DNA of 8,912 nucleotides. It comes from Pseudomonadota bacterium. Its GTDB lineage: Bacteria > Pseudomonadota > Alphaproteobacteria > Caulobacterales > Caulobacteraceae. Below the pieces are notes generated by a model. It searched no databases. It was not told the DNA's origin and saw only the letters and a list, made by a program, of their open reading frames with translations. The stretch lies in the NCBI GenBank assembly GCA_023436945.1, contig JAEZHG010000100.1, positions 1-8,912 on the forward strand. Direction: 5' to 3'. The position numbers were made by a program, and so were the translations under genes. Each line of letters opens with the position of its first letter. The stretch's first letter is position 1. Positions 1 to 4,764 of this stretch are shown one piece after another.

Positions 1-668
1 ACGCCATCCTGACCGAGGAAGCCACCACCCCAGACCCAATGGGCAATCGGGGCGTAAACGATCAACGACCACAGGGCGATGAACAGAAGCAGACCCGAGT
101 ATTTGATACGCTCGGCGAATGCACCCGTGATCAGTGCAGGCGTGATGATGGCAAAGGTCAGCTGGAACGACAGCCAAAGATATTCAGGAATACCCGGCAG
201 AGCCGAATAGGCTGTATCCTTGGTGACGCCCTTCAGGAACAGGGCATCGAAGCTACCTACGAAACGGTTCAGCCCCTCGTCGGGGTTTACACCGAATGCG
301 ATGGAGTAGCCCGCCACGAACCAGACCAGAGTGACCACTGCGAATGCAGCGACCGACTGGGTGATGGTGGCCACAACGTTCTTTCGGCGAACCATGCCGC
401 CGTAGAACAGGGCCAGACCCGGCAGGGTCATCAGCAGAACCAGAGCCGTCGAAGTACCAAGCCACGCAGTGGAGGCTTCGTTCAGTTCGAGCGGCACCTG
501 ATGTGCAAACAGCGCCGGAGCTGTCTCCGACGCTGTTTGAGCGACTTCAGTTACGGCTGTGGCGACTTCAGCCACCGGTGCTGCGAGTGCAGCGCCTGCG
601 GCGAATAGGCTGCCTGTTAGACATGCCAAGGCTGTCATACCCAGCCTTTTAGTTGTGTAATGCGACAC
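1..668 (-). CDS. amtB: Ammonium transporter, AmtB/Amt family (5' part, cut by the left edge)
   Basis: This is an inner-membrane channel that takes up ammonium. The window shows the first 222 codons; the rest lies beyond position 1. Residues 1-30 look like a signal peptide (hydrophobic core, then AALAA before PVAEV), as many bacterial Amt proteins have. Several membrane helices follow, with the family motifs ALFYGGMVRRKNV (about 87-99), FQLTF (168-172), GAFAERIKY (182-190) and IAHWVWGGG (208-216). F168, F172 and W213 line up with E. coli F103, F107 and W148 at one constant offset of 65, so the outer ammonium site and phenylalanine gate look intact. The pore histidines lie outside the window. 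I chose the GTG at 668 because AGGGGG (677-682) sits 8 bases upstream; the in-frame ATG at 638 has no such site. No glnK lies directly upstream, where tRNA-Arg is found instead, so the usual glnK-amtB order is not seen on this side. Confidence 0.93.
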   Translation of the reverse strand, partial: MSHYTTKRLGMTALACLTGSLFAAGAALAAPVAEVATAVTEVAQTASETAPALFAHQVPLELNEASTAWLGTSTALVLLMTLPGLALFYGGMVRRKNVVATITQSVAAFAVVTLVWFVAGYSIAFGVNPDEGLNRFVGSFDALFLKGVTKDTAYSALPGIPEYLWLSFQLTFAIITPALITGAFAERIKYSGLLLFIALWSLIVYAPIAHWVWGGGFLGQDG

Positions 669-676
669 GTCGGTAT

Positions 677-682
677 CCCCCT
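677..682 (-). promoter_or_regulatory. Ribosome binding site that fixes the amtB GTG start
   Basis: AGGGGG on the minus strand lies 8 bases before the GTG at 668. It supports GTG over the internal ATG at 638 and keeps the full basic N-region of the predicted signal peptide. Confidence 0.6.
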
Positions 683-758
683 ATGTGATTGCGCATAAGC
701 GAAATGTTTACCGCAACTGCGAAATCGACAAGTCAGAAAACGACGTTCAAAGAAAATA

Positions 759-791
759 TTTTGCCTGATTGAAGCCTTATTGTTGCCTAGA
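759..791. repeat. Three 11-bp direct repeats with GCCT core upstream of amtB
   Basis: On the plus strand the segments TTTTGCCTGAT, TGAAGCCTTAT and TGTTGCCTAGA follow each other without gaps, so GCCT falls at 763, 774 and 785. The 11-bp period places each core on the same face of the helix, as with tandem sites for OmpR/PhoB-type regulators. The array lies about 90-123 bases before the amtB start. The core is only four bases, so chance is possible. Confidence 0.35.
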
Positions 792-1004
792 CGAAACAAA
801 AATCATTGTATTTCAGAGTGCTATTAAACCCATGCGCGTAACCAGAAACACTAAGAAAAACATATTTCAGACACAGGGGTTATGTGTGCGCGCGCGAAAC
901 CCGAACGCGGTTTACGGCAAACAGTAAGCCTTGATCCGCAAAACAAGCTCTGCGGTATCTTTTCGATATAAGGTTCAGTTTGTGCGCTGAGGCCATCAGA
1001 GAGA

Positions 1005-1081
1005 TGGCGCGCCCTGCAGGACTCGAACCTGCAACCGTCCGCTTAGAAGGCGGGTGCTCTATCCGGTTGAGCTAAGGGCGC
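1005..1081 (-). tRNA. tRNA-Arg (anticodon TCT)
   Basis: The minus strand folds into a complete 77-base tRNA. The acceptor stem GCGCCCT pairs with AGGGCGC, followed by discriminator G and an encoded CCA. The D arm starts GCTC and closes with GAGC. The anticodon loop CTTCTAA places TCT at positions 34-36 after U33. The variable loop has 5 bases, and the T arm GCAGG-TTCGAGT-CCTGC is perfect. TCT reads AGA (and possibly AGG) arginine codons. One oddity is that the outermost anticodon-stem pair (27-43) is C against A. The gene sits alone, downstream of the NDUFS4-like terminator, so it probably has its own promoter. Confidence 0.95.
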
Positions 1082-1097
1082 ATTGGGCAGAGGCGAC

Positions 1098-1125
1098 GGA
1101 TAAGGGGCTTCGCCGTGCTGGGCAA
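1098..1125 (-). promoter_or_regulatory. Possible promoter of tRNA-Arg
   Basis: On the minus strand TTGCCC (1120-1125) and TTATCC (1098-1103) are 16 bases apart. They would start transcription roughly 10 bases before the tRNA. A separate promoter is expected because a terminator separates the tRNA from the gene upstream. The match to consensus is partial. Confidence 0.3.
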
Positions 1126-1158
1126 GATGCCTTAAGCCGCTTTCCCCACCACAAATGC

Positions 1159-1192
1159 AAAACGGGCCGCGACTTGCGTCTGCGACCCGTTT
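1159..1192 (-). terminator. Rho-independent terminator of the NDUFS4-like gene
   Basis: On the minus strand AAACGGG (1186-1192) pairs with CCCGTTT (1160-1166). After one mismatch the stem continues for three further pairs (CGC/GCG). It is followed by a T-rich tail starting with TTTT. It lies 22 bases after the stop codon at 1215 and isolates the gene from the tRNA. Confidence 0.8.
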
Positions 1193-1214
1193 GAAAATCG
1201 GTTTGACCGACCGC

Positions 1215-1520
1215 TTAGTGCGTCCAAGACTGCTTGCGGTTGGTGGCAAAGTTGTCTGCATAGGCCTTGATGATGACCGGAGCTTCGTTCGGCTCTTGCA
1301 GACGGAACGGGATGCCGTAACGCTCGGCGTATTCGACAGCCTCTTCCTTGGTTTCAAAAGTTAGACGAACCTGACCGTTCATATCCGTCGTGCCGCTCCA
1401 GCCCATCAGCGGGTCGTTGAAGCGAGCCGAGGCCGGTTCGAACTCCAGACGCCAATCGCGCGACTTGGCCTTGCCCGACTGCATGGCGGTCTTGGCTGGG
1501 CGGTAAATGCGAGCGAGCAT
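1215..1520 (-). CDS. NDUFS4-family accessory subunit of respiratory complex I (ETC complex I subunit)
   Basis: The 101-residue protein belongs to the NDUFS4 (18 kDa) family, an accessory subunit of NADH:ubiquinone oxidoreductase known from mitochondria and alphaproteobacteria. The evidence is the run WRLEFEP, NDPLMGWSGTTD, VRLTFETKEEAVEYAERYG, and a C-terminal AYADNFATNRK. These match, in order, the animal NDUFS4 motifs WKMEFD, ENPLMGWAST, VLTFSTKEDAVSFAEKNG and SYGANFSWNKR. It would sit on the peripheral arm near the N-module in the cytoplasm. No other complex I gene is in the window, so it is coded away from any nuo operon. I chose the ATG at 1520 because GAGGA (1529-1533) lies 8 bases upstream; an ATG five codons earlier would place that site inside the coding region. 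A strong terminator follows. Confidence 0.9.
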   Translation of the reverse strand: MLARIYRPAKTAMQSGKAKSRDWRLEFEPASARFNDPLMGWSGTTDMNGQVRLTFETKEEAVEYAERYGIPFRLQEPNEAPVIIKAYADNFATNRKQSWTH

Positions 1521-1585
1521 GGGCGGAATCCTCAAAGATACAAAATCTCGAGGCGGTCCATACCCTTCCCCGCCCCCGTGGTCCA

Positions 1586-1619
1586 GACACCATTAGGCGC
1601 AAAAACGCTTTATGGTGTC
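1586..1619. repeat. Strong intergenic hairpin between the Sel1-like and NDUFS4-like genes
   Basis: GACACCAT (1586-1593) and ATGGTGTC (1612-1619) form a perfect 8-bp stem. After one T-T mismatch, five more pairs (one a G-T wobble) close on a six-base loop CAAAAA when read on the plus strand. Read on the minus strand, where both neighbours are coded, the inner part is slightly weaker. No T-run follows on either strand, so a classical terminator is unlikely. It begins 4 bases after the Sel1-like stop codon, so it may stabilise the 3' end of that mRNA or be a DNA binding site. Confidence 0.55.
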
Positions 1620-1623
1620 GGTT

Positions 1624-1914
1624 TCAGGCGGCGCAGGTTGCCGAACCGGAGTCGATCCAGCGGCGTGCGGCGCGCTGGGCCTCGGCCAGTTCCTCGCTGC
1701 ACATTTCCTGGCTCATCTCGCGGCGATACTCACGGGCCTCAAGCGAGCCTTTCATGGCGGCCAGATTGAAGATCATGTGCGCCGAAACACGGTCCAGCGG
1801 ACAACCGTCCTGACCGGATGAATAGGCCATGCCCAGTTTAAACAGGGCATCGCCATCCATGTCCGGTGTCGGCAGCGGCAAAGCATCGGCTTCGGTAATC
1901 ACTACCTCGGTCAT
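1624..1914 (-). CDS. Small Sel1-like repeat protein
   Basis: This 96-residue protein has one recognisable Sel1-type repeat at about residues 22-58. It runs ALFKLGMAYSSGQ, then LDRVSAHMIFNLAAMKGSLEAREYR, which fits the usual LG..Y..G, D...A...F..AA..G...A pattern. Such helical repeats mediate protein contacts; the partner and role here are unknown. The tail AEAQRAARRW is typical of the end of these proteins. There is no signal peptide or membrane segment, so it is probably cytoplasmic. The start is the ATG at 1914, preceded by GGAGG (1923-1927) with 8 bases between. An ATG 17 codons earlier, at 1965, lacks a good ribosome site. It lies between the glutathione transferase and NDUFS4-like genes on the same strand. 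Confidence 0.75.
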   Translation of the reverse strand: MTEVVITEADALPLPTPDMDGDALFKLGMAYSSGQDGCPLDRVSAHMIFNLAAMKGSLEAREYRREMSQEMCSEELAEAQRAARRWIDSGSATCAA

Positions 1915-1992
1915 TGTCAGTTCCTCCAGAGACAGGCGTTCTGCCTGATCTTCCCTGAGGCTCATTCAAATAACACTGGTTTGAAAGATTAG

Positions 1993-2712
1993 TTAATGCG
2001 CGCGCTGGCCGAAAAGAATCTTACGCGCTGCTTCGGCATCCTTATTGTTTTCAGCGACATTGCGACGATGTTCTGCACCGACGCCGCGTCCCTTCTGGAC
2101 GGCTTCACGGCTGCCGACGCGCTCTACCCAAGCCTTCAGGTTGGGGAAGTCGTCGATATTTTGTCCCTGTAGCGCGGGCAGAACCCACGGCCAGCTGGCC
2201 ATATCCGCGATGGAATACTCACCCGCCAGATAATCCCTGTCGGCAAGTCGGCGGTTCATCACGCCATAGAGGCGGTGGGTTTCGTTGGTGTAGCGGTTAA
2301 CACCATAGGCAAGTTGACGCTGGTCACTGATCATCGACGGCGCATATTGGCGGAAGTGGTGGGTTTGTCCGGCCATGGGCCCCAGTCCACCCACTTGCCA
2401 GAACAGCCACTGATCGATCTCGACGCGTGCACGTTCGTCCGCGCCGTAGAATTTGCCGCTCTTGCGCGCCAGATACTGAAGGATCGCGCCGCTTTCAAAG
2501 ATGCTGATCGGCTGACCATCCGGACCTTCCGGATCAACGATAGCCGGCATACGCCCATTGGGGCTGAGCGCCTGAAACTCGGGCTTGAACTGCTCGCCCG
2601 CGCCAATGTTCACATAACGAACCTCGTACGGCAGGCCCATTTCCTCAAGGGCGATAGAGACTTTCCAGCCATTCGGCGTGGGCCAGTACCAGAGTTCGAT
2701 CGGGGCGGTCAT
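1993..2712 (-). CDS. Glutathione transferase, YfcG/YghU (Nu-class) type
   Basis: The 239-residue protein closely follows E. coli YfcG. Shared runs include PTPNGWKVS near the start, QFKPEFQALSPNGRMPAIVD, FESGAILQYLA and QWLFWQVGGLGPMAGQ, then SIADMASWPWV in the C-terminal helical domain. Known Nu-class enzymes bind two glutathione molecules and work mainly as disulfide-bond oxidoreductases. T12 and N14 match the YfcG active-site Thr and Asn, P56 is the cis-proline, and E73-S74 are the expected glutathione contacts. The likely role is cytoplasmic thiol/disulfide or peroxide metabolism; the substrate is not predictable. The ATG at 2712 is chosen because GGAGAG (2719-2724) lies 6 bases upstream; an ATG eight codons earlier (2736) would put this site inside the gene. 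It is divergent from the first rcnB-like gene. Confidence 0.92.
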   Translation of the reverse strand: MTAPIELWYWPTPNGWKVSIALEEMGLPYEVRYVNIGAGEQFKPEFQALSPNGRMPAIVDPEGPDGQPISIFESGAILQYLARKSGKFYGADERARVEIDQWLFWQVGGLGPMAGQTHHFRQYAPSMISDQRQLAYGVNRYTNETHRLYGVMNRRLADRDYLAGEYSIADMASWPWVLPALQGQNIDDFPNLKAWVERVGSREAVQKGRGVGAEHRRNVAENNKDAEAARKILFGQRAH

Positions 2713-2816
2713 CGGCGTCTCTCCATATGCTTGCATTCAAACATGGTCGGCAGAGGATGATACGGCAAGGGTGTTTGCGCATATCTCCGACAGGCAAAAT
2801 CAACCTGACAATAAAC

Positions 2817-2844
2817 CTGAAAATCCGGTTCAGTTTCGGTTCTG
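2817..2844. promoter_or_regulatory. Candidate regulator site before rcnB-like gene 1 (GTTCAG-N5-GTTCTG)
   Basis: GTTCAG (2828-2833) and GTTCTG (2839-2844) form a direct repeat with an 11-bp period. The 17 bases ending with the first half, CTGAAAATCCGGTTCAG, also carry CTGAA opposite TTCAG. The same arrangement precedes the second rcnB-like gene (3548-3575): 13 of 17 bases match in the first part, and GGTTC lies at the same distance. An 11-bp direct repeat is typical of OmpR-family response regulators; which regulator acts here is unknown. The last base is 88 nt from the start codon. Confidence 0.5.
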
Positions 2845-2932
2845 ACAGCAGGATCCATCTTCGCGCTCAAGACAGGGATGTCCCGACGGTGACCTCACAA
2901 ACACCGCAGGGCCGACACCATTGGAGCCGACC

Positions 2933-3478
2933 ATGAAAACGAGCATCAAAGCCGCCATCGCCGTTTTGGCCCTGACCACGACAGCTGTTCCCATGCTGGC
3001 TCAGGCTCAGGATCGCCACCACGACCGCCGCGACCGTGGCGAGCGTCACGAACGTTATGACCGTCGTGATCACCGTGGCCCGCAACGTGACTGGCGCTCG
3101 GATCACCGCCCTGCCCCTCACAATGTCCGTCCGCGTCACGACGACCGTCGCTATGACCGTCCCGTCCGCTGGGACCGTAGCGATCGCAACTGGTGGCGTA
3201 ACCACCAGGACTTCCGCGACTATCGCGGCAGCCGCGCCGGTTACTGGTACGCACCGGGCTATGGCTACTATCGCGTAGACAACCGCTATCGTGACTATCG
3301 CTGGCGTTCGGGTGCCTATCTGCCTGCGGCATACCGCACCTACTATGTGCGTGATCCGGGCTTCTACGGTCTTCGCCCTGCCCCGCGTGGCTATCGCTAT
3401 GTCCACGCAGGCAACGACATCGTCCTGATCGCCGTCGCCACCGGCCTGATCACCAGCGTGCTCAGCGGCATCTATTAA
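2933..3478 (+). CDS. RcnB-family periplasmic protein, short paralogue
   Basis: The 181-residue protein is exported. Residues 1-25 form a signal peptide (MKTSIK, hydrophobic core, AQA before QDR). Residues 26-90 are rich in Arg, Asp and His (seven His within RHHD to RPRH) and look disordered. Residues about 90-181 fit the RcnB family (named after the E. coli nickel/cobalt homeostasis protein): APGYGYY, W.SGAYLPAAY, YGLRPAPRGYRYV, and a hydrophobic end VLIAVATGLITSVLSG. A metal-related or envelope role is only inferred; most family members are uncharacterised. The mature part has no Lys or Cys. The ATG at 2933 follows GGAG (2923-2926) by 6 bases. A terminator directly follows, so the gene is monocistronic, and a longer paralogue comes next on the same strand. 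Confidence 0.85.
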   Translation: MKTSIKAAIAVLALTTTAVPMLAQAQDRHHDRRDRGERHERYDRRDHRGPQRDWRSDHRPAPHNVRPRHDDRRYDRPVRWDRSDRNWWRNHQDFRDYRGSRAGYWYAPGYGYYRVDNRYRDYRWRSGAYLPAAYRTYYVRDPGFYGLRPAPRGYRYVHAGNDIVLIAVATGLITSVLSGIY

Positions 3479-3501
3479 GTTCTAAAGTTCAGTCCAACTG
3501 G

Positions 3502-3534
3502 CCCCGCACGGCATTGCTGTGCGGGGTATTTTTT
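3502..3534 (+). terminator. Rho-independent terminator of rcnB-like gene 1
   Basis: CCCCGCAC (3502-3509) and GTGCGGGG (3519-3526) form a perfect 8-bp stem with a 9-base loop. It is followed by TATTTTTT and lies 23 bases after the stop codon. Confidence 0.93.
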
Positions 3535-3547
3535 CGTGTCACGAACC

Positions 3548-3575
3548 CTGACAAAACCGTTCAGACAGGGTTCAT
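3548..3575. promoter_or_regulatory. Candidate regulator site before rcnB-like gene 2 (GTTCAG-N5-GTTCAT)
   Basis: GTTCAG (3559-3564) and GTTCAT (3570-3575) repeat with an 11-bp period, as in the site before gene 1. The preceding 17-mer CTGACAAAACCGTTCAG matches its counterpart at 13 positions. An inverted repeat GAACCCTG (3543-3550) / CAGGGTTC (3566-3573) overlaps it. The site lies 51 bases before the ATG and after the terminator of gene 1, so it can serve only gene 2. Confidence 0.5.
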
Positions 3576-3626
3576 GAGCCCACCGCGATAGTCGGATCAT
3601 AGGTTGTTTTGGGCAAGGACCCGAAA

Positions 3627-4574
3627 ATGAAACGTTCTCTTCTGATGTTCTCGGCTGTGGCAGCTTTTGTGGTTCCGGCTGTGACCCCGATGGCCGTTCT
3701 GGCTCAGGACCGTGGCGAAGCTCGCCAGGAAGGTCCGCGTCGCGAGCGCGGTGGCGAGCGCCGCGATAGCAATGTCGAGCGCCGTTTTGAACAGCGCCAA
3801 GATCGTTCTGAGCGTCAGCAACGCCCGCAGCGCCCCGAACAACGTCCTGAACAACGACAGGAACGTCGAGAGCGTCCTCAACGTCAGGATCGTCCGGCGC
3901 TCGAACAGCCCCGCGACCAAACACAACGCCCGCGTCCTGAAGCGCGCCCACAGCGTCCTGACGGTGAAAACCGCAATCGCGACTGGCGCAGCGACGGCCG
4001 TCAGGATGCTCGACGCCCCGATGCCCAGCGCCCCGACCAAAACCGTGGCGATCGCGCAGATCGTCGCAACGATGACCGTCGCCCGCCCGTAACGCGACCT
4101 AACGATCCCCGCGGAAATGACAATCGCTGGGACCGCCGCGACAATAACCGCCGTGAATGGCGCTCGGACAATCGCGGTCAGGATCGCCGCTTCGAGCGTG
4201 AACGTCGTGAGCGCGAGTTCCGCCGCAACTGGAACCGCGACCAGTGGCGCCGTGACTTCGACCGCCGCCACCGCAGCGACTGGTGGCGTAATGACAACCG
4301 CTTCCGTGGTTGGTCGGGTGTTCGCGTCGGTTTCTATTTCGCGCCGGGCTATGGCTATTACAGCGTCCCGCGGACCTATTGGAACCGTCGCTGGACGGTT
4401 GGCCAGTTCCTGCCTGACGTCTTCTGGCGCTATCAGGTCAACGACTGGCGTACCTACGGCCTTGGCTATCCCCCTCCAGGCACGCGCTGGGTCTATGTCG
4501 ATAACTCGATCTATCTGATCGACGATTTCGACGGCTACATCATCGAAGTCATCCGCGACGCCTGGCGCTGGTAA
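3627..4574 (+). CDS. RcnB-family periplasmic protein with long arginine-rich disordered segment
   Basis: The 315-residue protein is exported. Residues 1-26 are a signal peptide ending AVLA before QDR. Residues 28-220 are a low-complexity, highly charged tract with about 62 Arg in 193 residues plus many Gln, Asp, Glu and Pro, including RPEQRPEQRQ at 69-78; it has no predicted fold. Residues about 220-315 form the RcnB domain: WWRND, FYFAPGYGYY, RRWTVGQFLPDVFW, YGLGYPPPGTRWVYVDNSIYLID. The only lysine in the protein is residue 2, and there is no cysteine. It is a longer paralogue of the gene upstream. The ATG at 3627 follows AAGGA (3615-3619) by 7 bases. Function is unknown; an extracytoplasmic role in metal or envelope stress is a guess from the family name. 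Its own terminator follows. Confidence 0.83.
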   Translation: MKRSLLMFSAVAAFVVPAVTPMAVLAQDRGEARQEGPRRERGGERRDSNVERRFEQRQDRSERQQRPQRPEQRPEQRQERRERPQRQDRPALEQPRDQTQRPRPEARPQRPDGENRNRDWRSDGRQDARRPDAQRPDQNRGDRADRRNDDRRPPVTRPNDPRGNDNRWDRRDNNRREWRSDNRGQDRRFERERREREFRRNWNRDQWRRDFDRRHRSDWWRNDNRFRGWSGVRVGFYFAPGYGYYSVPRTYWNRRWTVGQFLPDVFWRYQVNDWRTYGLGYPPPGTRWVYVDNSIYLIDDFDGYIIEVIRDAWRW

Positions 4575-4595
4575 CAGGCAAGCCGCCGCACAAAG

Positions 4596-4631
4596 AAAGC
4601 CCCCGAAGTCACTGACCTCGGGGGCTTTTTT
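4596..4631 (+). terminator. Rho-independent terminator of rcnB-like gene 2
   Basis: AAAGCCCCCGA (4596-4606) and TCGGGGGCTTT (4618-4628) form a perfect 11-bp stem with an 11-base loop, and the T-run extends to 4631. Read from the minus strand the stem is followed by TTTCTTT, so it could also stop any transcription leaving gatB. Confidence 0.93.
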
Positions 4632-4653
4632 ACTATAGCACATCCCCTGCTTA

Positions 4654-4725
4654 GTCGCTCAAGCAGCGAGCCACCGCGTGGCGAGCGTTAGCGACAGCCG
4701 GGAGTTTGGGGGCCGCAGCCCCCAA
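4654..4725. repeat. Structured intergenic element between rcnB-like gene 2 and gatB
   Basis: Three inverted repeats are packed in about 70 bases: GTCGCT/AGCGAC (4654-4659 and 4690-4695) enclosing GCCAC-CGC-GTGGC (4670-4682), then TTGGGGGC-CGCA-GCCCCCAA (4706-4725), a perfect 8-bp stem. The sequence is not coding. It resembles dispersed REP-like intergenic elements in look, but only one copy can be seen in this window, so calling it a repeat family is an inference. Confidence 0.4.
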
Positions 4726-4728
4726 GTC

Positions 4729-4764
4729 AAAACCTTAAATCAAAGCCCAAGCTTTGATTTAAGG
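4729..4764 (-). terminator. Terminator of the gatCAB operon, overlapping the end of gatB
   Basis: CCTTAAATCAAAGC (4733-4746) and GCTTTGATTTAAGG (4751-4764) form a perfect 14-bp stem with a 4-base loop. On the minus strand it is followed by TTTT (4729-4732). The left arm in transcription order codes for the last gatB residues, and the right arm holds the stop codon. The stem is AT-rich, unlike the other terminators here. The U-run is short, but the long perfect stem makes termination or mRNA 3' end protection likely. Confidence 0.65.

Larger units (their letters stand above)
669..1004. other. Intergenic region and leader of amtB
   Basis: This 336-base stretch has no credible gene. It is AT-richer than its surroundings, mainly between about 740 and 870. 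It contains the amtB ribosome binding site, three 11-bp-spaced GCCT repeats (759-791), a short inverted repeat AAACC/GGTTT with a 7-base loop (897-913), and a weak CCGCA/TGCGG stem near 925-945. I searched for a sigma-54 promoter, which would be expected for a nitrogen-regulated amtB. I found only poor matches with the right GG-N10-GC spacing inside the repeats, and no clear NtrC box. Confidence 0.5.

Noticed and set aside
39..608. Open frame of 189 codons on the plus strand opposite amtB
   Set aside because: The minus strand codes for a clear Amt protein with matching functional residues; the plus-strand product is low-complexity and unlike any family I know.
925..960. Terminator after tRNA-Arg
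   Set aside because: The CCGCA/TGCGG stem has a 10-base loop and its only T-rich tail is on the plus strand, the wrong side for the tRNA.
669..1004. Sigma-54 promoter with NtrC sites for amtB
   Set aside because: Only GG-N10-GC skeletons without the rest of the consensus were found, and no inverted TGCACC-type box.
3597..4643. Long open frame (348 codons) on the minus strand across the second rcnB-like gene
   Set aside because: It is a by-product of the arginine codons (CGN) opposite, giving an artificial Ala/Thr/Val/Ile-rich product. The plus-strand gene has a signal peptide, a family domain, a ribosome site and a terminator.
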